Notes under the pieces: model-generated
The model's input: only the letters and a program-made list of their open reading frames with translations
Told to the model about the DNA's origin: nothing
Databases searched by the model: none
Assembly (NCBI GenBank): GCA_920105625.2
Contig: CAKKTE020000278.1
Span: forward strand, 186,001-250,000
DNA from: Clusia tigrina
Lineage: Eukaryota > Arthropoda > Insecta > Diptera > Clusiidae
Reading direction: 5' to 3'
DNA length: 64,000 nt
Made by a program: the position numbers and the translations under genes
In this document: piece by piece, positions 40,170 through 50,341 of the stretch
Layout of the letters: every line of letters begins with the position of its first letter
Numbering within the stretch: the first letter of the stretch is position 1

Positions 40170-41344
40170 TTTTGGCGGATTAATATTGAAGCTACCTAAG
40201 TAGGAAAAAAACATTTTTTTTTTCAAAAACCATTTATTTCTCAACATAGTCTCCTTTTTCTTCGACACACTTAGTAAGACGATATTCCAACTTTTACCTT
40301 ATACCATCTGAATAATACGATTTCGGCAACCCCTCAAAATACGCGTTAGCTTCGGTAATCACTTCTTCGTTTGAGATGAATCTTTTTCCTGCGAGCCATT
40401 TTTTCAAGTTTGGAAACAGGAAAAAGTCATTAGGAGCTAAATCTGGACTATAAGGTGGATGATTAACCAATTCGAAGTGTATTTCACGTAATTTTAGCAG
40501 CGTATCTAATGCTGTGTGAACCGGTTCGTTGTCTTGAATAAAGAGCATTTTTTTCTTCTTTAAATGTGGTCGTTTTTCCTTGATTGCATCAATCAATTGA
40601 TCCAATAATGCACGATAATACTTTCCTGTGATTGTGGATCCTTTTTCAAGATAATCAATGAGCAATATTCCGGGTGCATCCCAAAATACAGTGGCCATCA
40701 CCCTGCCAGCCGATTTCACTGCATTCGCCTTCTTCGGAGCACTTCCACCAGCTTCCCATTGTTTCGATTGATTTTTGGTTTCAGGTGTGTAGTGGTGGAC
40801 GTTTCATCAACAGTTATTAATCGACGCCAAAAATCAACAGGATTACGCTTTATCATGTCCAAACAGTGAAGTGGTCTGTCGAACTCGTTTTTGTTCGACA
40901 CTGAGCAAACGCGGCACCCATCTTGGCGATAGCTTTTTCATATGCAAATGTTCATGCAAAATGTTGAACACACGTTCATATGATATGTTTACCATTTCAA
41001 CAATCTCACGCAAATTGACTCGGCGACCATTCATAACGATATCGAGGATTTTCTTGATATTTTCTTCACCGTAATGTTTATCGAGCTTTTCTTTTGTCTC
41101 TTTCGCCGTTTTCCCTTTCAAATAATAGTGTTTAATCACTACACGAAATTCGCTTTTTCCATTTTTCAAGAAACACAAAAGTCGCTCACTTCAAACGACT
41201 ACAACAAATAAACTAATCGATGAATTTGGGTGAAATTTGACAGATCGCAATTTCTGACGTTTGATAGATCGCAATTTCGAAAAAAAAGTGTTTGTGTTTG
41301 TGCTGCCATCTAGTGCTAACTAGCTTCTATATCAATCCGCCCTC

Positions 41345-41345
<1 letters not shown>
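40170..41345 (-). mobile_element. Mariner element 2, degenerate, minus strand
   Basis: Terminal repeats GGCGGATTAATATTGAAGCT (from 40174) and, inverted at the right, GGCGGATTGATATAGAAGCT (about 41320-41341), followed by CCTCG and TA. It directly abuts the right end of mariner 1. It is a different mariner subfamily, as ends and protein differ. Confidence 0.85.
40294..41178 (-). pseudogene. Mariner transposase 2 (D,D34D type)
   Basis: Three pieces in different frames: 40843-41178 (FRVVIKHYYLKGKTAKETKE, HTH region and ERVFNILHEHLHMKKLSPRW), 40716-40901 (LITVDET, first Asp) and 40294-40719 (MLFIQDNEPVHTALD, YSPDLAPNDFFLFPNLKKWL, AGKRFISNEEV). The likely ATG near 41168 is out of frame by one base in an A run. 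Clearly inactive. Confidence 0.9.
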
Positions 41346-41391
<46 letters not shown>

Positions 41392-41409
41392 TATATATAT
41401 ATATCTATA

Positions 41410-41445
<36 letters not shown>

Positions 41446-41491
41446 TATATATATATCTATATATATATATATATATATATAGATATATATA

Positions 41492-41542
<51 letters not shown>

Positions 41543-41545
41543 TCG
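41345..41545. repeat. Interrupted (TA)n microsatellite next to mariner 2
   Basis: About 200 bp of TA with a few ATTATA and CTATAT interruptions, beginning at the TA target of mariner 2 and ending at ACTCGTATATATATAAGTAC. Confidence 0.9.
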
Positions 41546-42457
41546 TATATATATAAGTACGCCGCTGCCGGCAATAACAAAGGATTGATTTTGTCCCGAA
41601 TTTGTCTCCGCACGTACAAGTCACTCCTTTCTTCTTATGAATCTGAAAAACTTAAAAAATAAAATAAATTGGGATGCATGTTGATATTAAAAATTGTATT
41701 ACTTATGTCTTTCTTCAAACAACTTTTTTCACATTTTAGTTCTCATTTTGACATTCATCTATTACAATGCAGCTGGGAAATCCATTACATTTATTTGAAA
41801 CTTCGTTCCGATTCGTATCGAGTACTGTGATAAACTGATTCGATTCGTGACGATTTTCATTCCACACGTAAGTGAATTAAATCACGTTTGCTTCGATTCG
41901 ACTCAAGTTTATGTAATTCGCCAGTACTGCCTAACTCGCTTTCATCAAGCACTAAATCACCAACAACAAATGTTTTCTGCTTACCGTGACATCGATCAAA
42001 ACGTTCCTTAGCTTTCTTTCAAAGCTGTTTGTAGATTCTTACCGACTATCACCACATCAATCCTTGAATTTTCGTTATCCTATTCGCAATAAAATGCCTT
42101 GGTTAATATCAATATAGTAGTTCGTGGGCCTGCGAACTGTTGTGATGTTCAATGATTTTGATACCCACTGAATATCATATAGTTTCAGGTACCAATGCTT
42201 TCCTCCCCTTGCGGATGATCGTAACACCTGGGGGCTAAATACCGGAGTCGTGAACTAGTAGAATTCTTCTCCAACGTGCGGAATTTTTGTATTTGGTATT
42301 ATCTTAGATGACATTGTACATTGTATTGGATTTTGGTGATTATGGATGAAAATCTTCAAACTATTAAATTAGAAAATTTATTAATAATGATAAAAATTAA
42401 AAAAATATTAGTGATTAAAAGAAATCGTAAAAAAATGGAAGAGGAGAAGCAGGAATG
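41546..42457. other. Unassigned AT-rich sequence
   Basis: No recognisable coding motif on either strand. It may be eroded copia pol, since a copia gag zinc knuckle lies at its right edge on the minus strand. Confidence 0.4.
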
Positions 42458-42562
42458 ACTTTGAGTTTATTGTTGTTGATGCTTTCTTGGTGCTTTGCAC
42501 TTTGCTGCAAAGTGACCGAGCTGCCCGCAGTTATTGCACTTGTTATTCGGCTTTGTCTTTTT
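42458..42562 (-). pseudogene. Second copia remnant: gag zinc knuckle
   Basis: Minus strand reads KPNNKCNNCGQLGHFAAKCK, a C-X2-C-X4-H-X4-C knuckle followed by APRKHQQQ and a stop. The gag continues upstream at 44162-44700 beyond an inserted LINE. Confidence 0.75.
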
Positions 42563-42572
42563 GTGTTCGCAC

Positions 42573-42574
<2 letters not shown>

Positions 42575-42603
<29 letters not shown>

Positions 42604-44149
42604 CCAAATATTTTATTGCAATCTGTTACATTCAATCACATTCAGCAATATTTAATAACTTAAGACTAATTTTTGTATTTAGTGTCTTTTATGGACTACA
42701 CCCAGTGGTGCAGCCATGGCCTATTAGCACAGGAGATCTGTTGTGGATTTTCTCTTCAGTCGGATGAAGGTGAAGGGGTTGGAAGTGAGTTCCGATATCA
42801 GTGGATTTGGGTGGACTAGGAGTCTCAGATTGTGCGAAGTAGAGAGCTTTTTTATTTCTTGAGCGACTGTAGGAACTTTGAGGTCACGATGGATTTGGTT
42901 GTTTGTGACATAATAGGGCGCGTTTACAATCATTCTTAGGGTCTTTGATTGGAATCTTTGAAGTATTTCAACATTGGAAGTTGCCGCAGTGCCCCACAGC
43001 TGAATACCGTATGTCCAAACTGGTTTTAAAATTTGCTGAGTACAAGAGAAATTTGCTATCGATTGAGACTTTGGAGTTTCGATTCAAGAGCCAGTGTAGA
43101 TTTCTGAGCTTTATACCGAGTGATTTTCGTTTTGTAAATAAATGTGTTTTCCAAGTTAATCTTCTGTCGAGGTGCATCCCAAGGTATCTAGCCTCATTAC
43201 ATTGGGGTATATTTATGCCGTTGAGTTTAACGGGTGGGCAGGTGTTTCGTTTGAGAGTGAATGTAACCTGGACTGATTTTGTTTCGTTCAACTTGATTTT
43301 CCATTTTTTTAGCCTGTCAGTAATCTTGTTTAGCCCACTCTGGATTTTAGAGGAAGCTAAGTGTGGGAGAGTGTCAACAGCTAAGACAGCAGTGTCATCT
43401 GCAAAGGTACCTATGGTGACTCCTTCAGCTGATGGTAAGTCGTACGTGTGAAGTAGATAAAGTATTGGGCCCATGACACTTCCTTGGGGTACGCCTGCTG
43501 AGCTTTCATGGAGCTCAGATTGCTCCTCACCTTGCTTTACGAAAAATATCTATTTGTAAGATAAGACTTGATTAACACATAGTAGTTAATGGGGAGTGTA
43601 GTTTTTATTTTGTAAAGCAAGCCATCGTGCCCAACGCGATCAAATGCTTGCGAGATGTCAAGAAACGGTGCTGTACAATATTGTTTATGTTCGAATGCAG
43701 TGTGTATATACTCAACAATCCTATGAACCTGTTCGATTGTGCTGTGTTTTTTCCTGAAACCAAATTGATGATTTGGAATTAGCTTTCGCTCTTCTATAAT
43801 TGGGAGTAGTCTTTTCAGGAAAAGGTTTTCCATGAGTTTAGAAGCAATCGGTAACAAGCTAATTGGGCGATACGATTCAACTTTATCAGCGCTTTTTCCG
43901 GGTTTGAGAATCATTTTTAATTGTGACACTTTCCATTGGGGAGGTATAAAGCCAGATGTTAATACCGCGTTAAATAAGTAGGTAAGATATGTCACTCATT
44001 CTTCTGGAAGTTGTTTTACTATTTTTCAAGTGATAAGGTCGTACCCAGGGGCTTTCTTAATATTTAGCTTATCAATAGCTGCAAATGTGACTGCTCTTTC
44101 AAGGTCACTTTTAGCCCATTCGTTATTTTCCATTCGTAAAGCGTAAAGC
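42575..44149 (-). mobile_element. Jockey-type LINE, 5'-truncated, inserted in copia gag
   Basis: Minus strand, 1575 bp ending in poly(A) (poly(T) at 42573-42598). A 12-bp target duplication GTGTTCGCACTT is at 42563-42574 and 44150-44161. The 3' UTR contains AATATCCAAATATTTTATTG, identical in reverse complement to the tiny insertion at 4632. Confidence 0.93.
42724..44115 (-). pseudogene. Jockey-type reverse transcriptase
   Basis: Pieces: about 44060 (INKKAPGYDLIT-like, seen as NIKKAPGYDLIT), then 43537-43995 (LTSGFIPPQWKVSQLKMILK, YRPISLLPIASKLMENLFLK, NHQFGFRKKHSTIEQ, DISQAFDRVGHDGL), 42968-43474 (GPILYLLHTYDLP, IGTFADDTAVLA with the catalytic FADD, CNEARYLGMHLDRRLTWKTH) and 42724-42933 (NNQIHRDLKVPTVAQEI). 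A stop after LIT, another before VTYL and a frameshift near 43500 break it. No RNase H follows, as in the Jockey clade. Confidence 0.9.
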
Positions 44150-44161
44150 GTGTTCGCACTT

Positions 44162-44780
44162 AAATCGCTTTTTGATCAACCGATGAGTTGTCACTAGTTT
44201 GTTCGCCCCTCTGACCGCTACGTTCAACCTCTTCTAAGAGCTTAACTTTCAGCTTACTAAATTTCTTTCTATTGCCACTACAAAGTACTCAAACGTTTTC
44301 ACAATGCCATCAGCTCTTCATTTACTTTCAAATTAATCTCTACCATTTTTTCGACTATATTAGAGAAATTATTAATATTTTTCACGATGTCGCCGACATT
44401 TTATGATTTAGTAACTGTCGGAAAATTTAAAGTTTTCGCGTGGGACCACTGGGCTGATATATCTCACGCAATCTAAACTACGTGCAGTTTCACAATTCGG
44501 CTTAACACACAGTATAAGCATTGCCAATACTATCCCATTCTGCCTGTCCCACACTTCCTTGTCAGTAGCCGCTATGCTGGCTGTTTGCACGAATTTTACA
44601 CTGACGATGGGCCACATATCAAAATGTATCAGTAGGCTCGTGCAGATGAATCATAATTGGTATCATACAATTTTTTAATTTAATAAAGAGACGAACTCAT
44701 TTTTTATATTTATTTAATATACACATATAATATACCCTGTTCCCACTGCACTTCGATTGACGATGTCTGGGCCCACAATC
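44162..44780 (-). pseudogene. Second copia remnant: gag N-terminal part and primer-binding site
   Basis: Minus-strand frames give KEVWDRQNGIVLAMLILCVK, then YQPSGPTRKL and DIVKNINNFSNIVEKMVEIN, parallel to gag of the first copia (IYQPAGPARKV; IVEHMNEFYEVTEKLTEIG). At 44764-44780 the minus strand reads GATTGTGGGCCCAGACA, a copia-type tRNA-iMet primer-binding site directly after ...TTTCAACA, the presumed LTR end at 44781. Frames are broken repeatedly. Confidence 0.7.
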
Positions 44781-44810
44781 TGTTGAAAGAAAACAGAGAA
44801 AAGAACTGCC

Positions 44811-45365
44811 TCAAATGACCATGTTCACATTGGTCTCAGAGAGTCGACTTAATTTGACGTCTACGGGCAAAGAGGGAAGTTACATGAGGCGACACTTTTT
44901 ATTTTGTTAAAAATTTCTCGACTCATTTTGACATTTTGCTGATGTGAAATTTACAGCTTTAACATTTGCTGGTGTAATATTTGTAGGAACACGCAAAAAT
45001 AAAATTTAATTTTAAATGATGAAGTGGAACCGAACACGCTTTATAAGCAAAATTCATTGCTTTATAATACGAAGTCCGAAGAATACAAGGACCTTATCAA
45101 AAAACAAAGGTTTTGGAGGCCATTACTTCGCAGTTGAGGCCAGTTAGACCAAAAGTAACTGCAGACGAAGTAAAAACTAAAATAAAAACGATAAGAAACC
45201 AGTACATGCGAAAAATGCGATTTTTAAATCGAAAATAGTGGTTCAGGCATAGAAGAAGTGCATGAATCCAAAATATTCTGACAACTTGCAAACGTCAAAA
45301 TAATGCGGCGATGTTCATGTCAAAATGAGTCGGCTTACTAAGGCTAATGTGAACTTGGTCAATGA
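44811..45365. mobile_element. Inverted-repeat DNA element carrying a MADF-domain fragment
   Basis: Left end TCAAATGACCATGTTCACATT and right end (reverse complement) TCATTGACCAAGTTCACATT continue as about 46-bp imperfect inverted repeats into CGACTCATTTTGACAT. Inside, the plus strand encodes LYNTKSEEYKDLIKK and, after a frameshift, VTADEVKTKIKTIRNQYMRK, the pattern of a MADF/Myb-SANT-like DNA-binding domain. Such domains occur in the accessory protein of PIF/Harbinger elements and in host factors. No clear target duplication was found. It sits inside the presumed copia LTR. Confidence 0.55.
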
Positions 45366-45600
45366 CATTTATTTAGGAACTAACTTATAATAGAATAGAA
45401 ACGAATCCCTGTTTAAAGTTAAATTACAAGTGCAGATACGAAATAGTTGTCTAAGCGCAATTGGAACACCCTAAGTTTCTCCTCTTCCTTCAACAACGTG
45501 GAAATATCTCAAATCAATCAATATTGAAGACCTGGAGAGATTCCCACCTGGTGTCTCCTGGCCGATTATCTGTACCTTAGACAACCACTTAAACCTAACT
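45366..45600. other. Unassigned, possibly the remainder of the second copia LTR
   Basis: Between the inverted-repeat element and the truncated BEL LTR. No motif or repeat partner in the window. Confidence 0.35.
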
Positions 45601-46233
45601 GTATGGAATCGACAATGAAACTATGGCAATACTTACCGCAATTCAATGGAAATAAAACCCAATCTGTTTAAGTGGAAAAAGCTTATGAAAAAACCACTTT
45701 TTATTTTTACTTAACTGAGCTCAACAGATTACTGGGAATTATGCGATGCATGTGTACAAAATATAATTGGACGCACAATACAATACATTACAAGCACATA
45801 CAGATATTAAATGTATATAAATATATATTGAAACACATATATTCAGCGAATATATGTCTACATAAATTTGCTCTAAGAATACCTGTGGCACCGCTCATAC
45901 TTGCTCTTGTGTATAGGCTCTGTATAGGATCCTTCTCTAAGATCCCCTGCTCTACACCGCTTGCCTGGCTCAGCTTCCTGCACATAGATTGCACTTGTAT
46001 ATTTGTGCACTGCACATCACCACTGCACTCTCGCACTGCCTCCTTGGCACATAGATTGCACTTGTATATTTGTGTACTGCAGATTACTACTGCACTGCTC
46101 CTTGTGCTCTCTCGCCCTGCTCCCTTGGCACAACCGCACAGCTCCATCGACAGAAACGAACTAAACTTTAAAATACTCGCTGAACCTATTTTCGCTATGT
46201 GCGAAACTCAAACGCATGGTTGCATTTGATACA
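45601..46233 (-). repeat. BEL/Pao 3' LTR, truncated (copy B)
   Basis: Begins TGTATCAAATGCAACC on the minus strand at 46233 and matches 20440-21059 and 55240-55848. It is cut off at 45601 on the left. On the minus strand it is preceded by GGAAAGAGAGGAGG (46256-46269) and a short AGGTCC..GCTTGCGGGGAC stretch, the likely polypurine region, confirming this is the 3' LTR. Confidence 0.75.
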
Positions 46234-46336
46234 GTCCCCGCAAGCAAGAGAAGGACCTCCTCTCTTTCCTGTCATAATGCCGCCCTCTATTCGCTCGGTG
46301 CAATTGGAAGCACACATATCTTCTGAACAGGCCTTG

Positions 46337-48010
46337 TCAGACGGTTTGTGGCCGTCTGCAAAATGACCGCAGCCTTATTAGCTCACAAATTCTGCCCAAA
46401 GCCCATTGCGCTGGTGGAAAAAGTTCACTCTTGATCAGCACTAATTGACCCAGGCTCATTGGCTCTCGTTCTCTGCGCCATTTTTTACGCTCTTGCAGCA
46501 TCGTCAAATATTCCGCTCTCCACCTCTTCCAGAAATGCTCATCCATTTTCTGGCGTGCTTTCCACAAAATTGCCCCTTTCAGGTTTGACTACTGCTCGCT
46601 CACGAATGGTAAGGAAATGGTCAATGGCTCCCCTATCAAAAAATGCCCTGGTGTCAAGGCCTGAATATCTTCCGCATCATCACTCAAAGGTGTCGAAGAC
46701 CTTGAGTTCAAAATTGCTTCTATCTCTAGGGGGGTAGATAGCTGCTCTTGTGTTAAAATCTTTTGCTCAGCAATGTGCATGAGGTGGTACTTCATTGACT
46801 TCACAGCAGCTTCATATATTCCGCCATGATGCGGTGCTGCTGGCGTCATGAATATCCATTCTGTCCCCTTGTTCCTCAAATGCTCAAAAACATCTCTTAC
46901 TTGCCAGCTCTTTCGTGCTCTTCTCAGCTCTCTTGCCGCCCCTACAAATGATGTACCATTGTCACTGCATATTCGCTCATATCTTCCTCTTCTGCAAACA
47001 AAGCGCTCATAACAAGCAATAAAGTTTATAGAGGTTAAATGAAAAACAATGTCAATACGAATGACTTTTGTTTTTAGGCAAACAAATATAGCCACCCAGC
47101 ACTTACGCTCTTTTCAGTCCCTTTGCTCTAAAAGGACCTGCGAAATCAATACCTGTATGTAGAAAAGGCTTACCAACTTACACCCTATCGCATGGCAATT
47201 CAGACATCAGCTGTTGCTCAAATCTGTGATTATAGCGCGCGCGCACCACGCACTTGTGGAGAAAAGCTCTTAATTGGCTCCGTAGTTTTGGAATCCAAAA
47301 CTTTTGTCTGATGAATTGCATCATCACTTGCAAAGCACCATGCCTAGTCATACGATGAACGTGGTCCATTATCAGCCATGCTGTTCGAGAACCATCCTTC
47401 ACTACCACCGGATGCATTATCTCATAGGCTTCTTCTGATCTCACCAATCGTCCGCCCACTCTCAATAGGCCCTTGCTGTCCATTATTGGATTCAATGCAC
47501 TAATTTTGCTCCCTTCTTGCACCTGCCCTATCTCTCTTAGTTTGTCTATCTCTTGTCTCAAATTTCTCTCCTGCGCCTGCTTCAGCATTAATTGCTTCAT
47601 ATTTCTCCTCCACTGTTGGCGCTTGCACTATTCGGTTGTTCTGCCGAGATCTGCGCCTCCTCTTTCTTTGCCTTGCTCTACGCACAAACCTGATGATGTA
47701 GCTCAATATGTTGATACTCTTCTCTAGACTTCGCGCATAGTCAATCAGCGTCATGCTCTTGCTCCTGCTCGGTATAAATATTTGCAAAAACTCGCGTGAA
47801 TATGTCACGTCATACGCTCCCAGCTCGTTAAGCCCTTCAGTTGGTTTTTCCGGCTCAAAAATGTTGGCTGGCCAACTGACTTCTGATTTACGTAACCACT
47901 CCGGACCATATAACCAGAGCTTATTACCAACCAGCTCTCTCGCTGTTAAGCCTCTAGTTAACAAATCTGCTGGATTTTGTTTTGTGTTTACATAGCGCCA
48001 GGATCGAATG
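46337..48010 (-). pseudogene. pol: BEL/Pao pol 3' half: RNase H end, integrase, C-terminal domain (copy B)
   Basis: Minus strand from 48010: NTKQNPADLLTRGLTARELV and KLWLYGPEWL (end of the RNase H region), IMDHVHRMTRHGALQVMMQF and IRQKFWIPKLR (integrase zinc-binding part), SDNGTSFVGA, APHHGGIYEAAVK, LTPGHFLIGEPL (core), then HFWKRWRAEYL and PAQWALGRI. Shared lesions with copy A: the TAA after CDRV and the frameshift before VAIFVCL. It extends further upstream than copy A. Upstream of 48010 the element is deleted to gag. Confidence 0.87.
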
Positions 48011-48540
48011 TCTGCTTTTGATTTCAGGATCTGTTGTTGGATTTTAATTTCAGGATCTGATGACAGGATGTGATGTCAGGATCTGTTGTCAGGATATATT
48101 TTTAATGAGTGAGCTGTGGGAGCGATTGATTCACAACTGTTTAAGGAGCTGAAACTCTAGGATTCAAAGATATTTTGAACCACAGTTGACCGAAGACTGC
48201 GCCAGTTACGATGTTGAAATGAAAGAACCTTTCCACTTCACAATCAGTTTTATATTGAACAAATTATTTTAAAGTACACGTATTTATATTATAAAATATG
48301 CTTATTCTAAAGAAATGAATTTCATGAATTTACACTGAATTTTAGTTGGATGATTATTGAGAATTTAAATTGGTGATTTTACAAAGAATTTTATGCTGGA
48401 TTATTTTAAAGTGAATTTGAATCTAATGTTTTTAATGGGAATATGAATTGGATGATTTTACAGTGAATTTGATGTTGGTTGATTTTAAGGTGAATTTGAT
48501 GTAGCTGCTGCTGTTGGTATTGATATTATTGTTGTTGTTA
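48011..48540. repeat. Degenerate short repeats at the BEL deletion junction
   Basis: 48010-48100 holds TTTCAGGATCTGTTG-type units; 48297-48530 holds GTGAATTTGATGTTGGTTGA-type units of about 40 bp. The second block recurs at 52148-52390. On the minus strand it reads through from gag as SYIKFTLKSTNIKFTVKSSN repeats, so the deletion fused gag to the minisatellite. Confidence 0.7.
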
Positions 48541-49039
48541 GTGCGGATGTAACTCGCGCCGCCTGACTTCTTCAAATATGTGAATTTGTAAGAGGCCGCT
48601 ATTTGCTCATTGCTATGCAACTCAGCGGTGAACCAATCACGAAAACCGTGCCACTTGGTCACGCTGCCGTCAAATTCCCCCTAAGTGTTCTGGACGTCAT
48701 GCTGCTGGAACGACATGGTCAGCTGCACTGAGATCGGCTCCTTTGCACTCTGCTCTGCGCTCCTTGCTGGGCCCACTTGTTCAGTTTTACCCTTCAGAGC
48801 ACCGCTCGCTCCGAAGTACCGCCGCTCTGCTCGCTCCATCGATCTGTCTAGATCGGCGCTCCTGTCGCGCTTCGCTCGGGATGCCTACTCCTCATGGAGT
48901 TAGCATCCCACTGTTGCTCCAAACGATTCAAACGCACCTTGGCTTCATCAAGCCCTAGTCTACCAAACTCGTCAGCTTTGGCGTGCTCTGCTGCTCTTCG
49001 GATGGCTTTGTAGGCCGACTGGTGTTGCCCGTAGCTCAT
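48541..49039 (-). pseudogene. gag: BEL/Pao gag N-terminal part (copy B, unit 1)
   Basis: ATG 49039 (MSYGQHQSAYKAIRRAAEHA), followed in another frame by VTKWHGFRDWFTAELHSNEQ and IAASYKFTYLKKS, where it passes into the repeat block. It lacks the rest of gag. Nearly identical to 8047-7570 and 52889-52400. Confidence 0.8.
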
Positions 49040-49763
49040 CTTGTCGTTGCTCTGTTATTTTTCTCTGTTACTGTTGCTCTGTTGGTGTTGAAAAGAAGAA
49101 AAATAAACTAATTTTGAAAGAAGATATAAGTGTTTCCTCCTTGTTCCTTCTGCAGCCGTGCAAACACTGCATATTTGTGTTAAAATTTTTGAGTCGAATA
49201 ACCGCACTCGTTTATTCACCCACTTAGCTCACAATCTGAACACTAAAGCACGCTCTTATTTAATTTCCTGAGCCACATAACCACATTGGTTTATGCGCTC
49301 ACTAGCACGGAATTATTTGCACCAATGCTCGCTCTTACATAATTTTTGAGCCGAATAACCACATTGGCTAAATCGCTCATTGGCACGAAATTATTTGCAC
49401 CAATGCTCGCTCTTATATAATTTTTTTAGCCGAATAACCACATTGGTTAATTCGCTCTGTAGCACAAAATATTTTGCACCAATGCTCGCTCAAATTTAAA
49501 ATTTTGAGTAGAATAACCGCATTGGTTTATTCGCTCATTTGCACAAAATTTTCGCTCGCTCATATTTAAATTTTGAGACGAATAACTTGTACCGAACCCT
49601 CTTTTTTCCCTTCTTTCGCATGGGTAATGCTCGCCGGATTGCCAGGGGTCGTTTACAGAAATAACTATGAGTTTACTTAGTTTGGTTTTATTTTATTTAT
49701 TAAACTAAATCCTTAATATTAATACTAATAAAAAGTCTCGGTACAACGTTGGTAATTCTGGGA

Positions 49764-50085
49764 ATTAGTGGAGTACCGATTACAAACCATGTAATCCACT
49801 AATCCAGAATGGTCTCAGTAAGCGGTCGTACTTCTTGGTATTAGTGGAGTACCGATTACAAGCTCTATAATCCACTAATCCAGTAAGCGTTTGTAATTCT
49901 GAGCATTAGTAGAGTACCGATTACAAACCCTATAATCCACTAATTCAGAATTGTCTCAGTAAGCGGTCGTACTTCTTGGTATTAGTGGAGTACTGATTAC
50001 ACACCCTATAATCCACTAATCCAGTAAGCGTTTGTAATTCTGAGCATTAGTGGAGTACCGATTACAAACCCTATAATCCACTAAT
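49764..50085 (-). repeat. Array of five hairpins with constant 22-nt loops
   Basis: Arms ATTAGTGGA/TCCACTAAT at 49764/49795, 49840/49871, 49905/49936 (one mismatch), 49981/50012 and 50046/50077. Loops are 22 nt in every unit, GTACCGATTACAAACCMTRTAA in type, with the core CGATTACAAACC (TGATTACACACC in unit 4). It is about 250 nt downstream of the TATA box on the sense strand. Confidence 0.9.
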
Positions 50086-50332
50086 GCAGAATGATCTCAG
50101 TACGGTCAAAAGTCTTGGTGCGTCGATGTTTTCTTCGTGTGCGTCGATGTGTCGTCGTCGATGGCTGTTCCGGAAAAGAGACTACTGTCGATGCGTAGTC
50201 GTCGATAGTTGATGATGTAAATAGCTCCTGTCGATGCGTAGTCGTCGATGGCTGTTCAGGAAAAGAGTTACTGCCGATGCGTCGTGGTCGATGGCTGATC
50301 AGGAAAAGAGAGCGAGTCCGACGGTTGCTGCT

Positions 50333-50341
50333 GCTTTTATA
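50333..50341 (-). promoter_or_regulatory. TATA box of the solo LTR
   Basis: Minus strand CTATAAAAG followed by CAGCAGCAGC. Same placement relative to the hairpin array as in the other two families. Confidence 0.6.
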
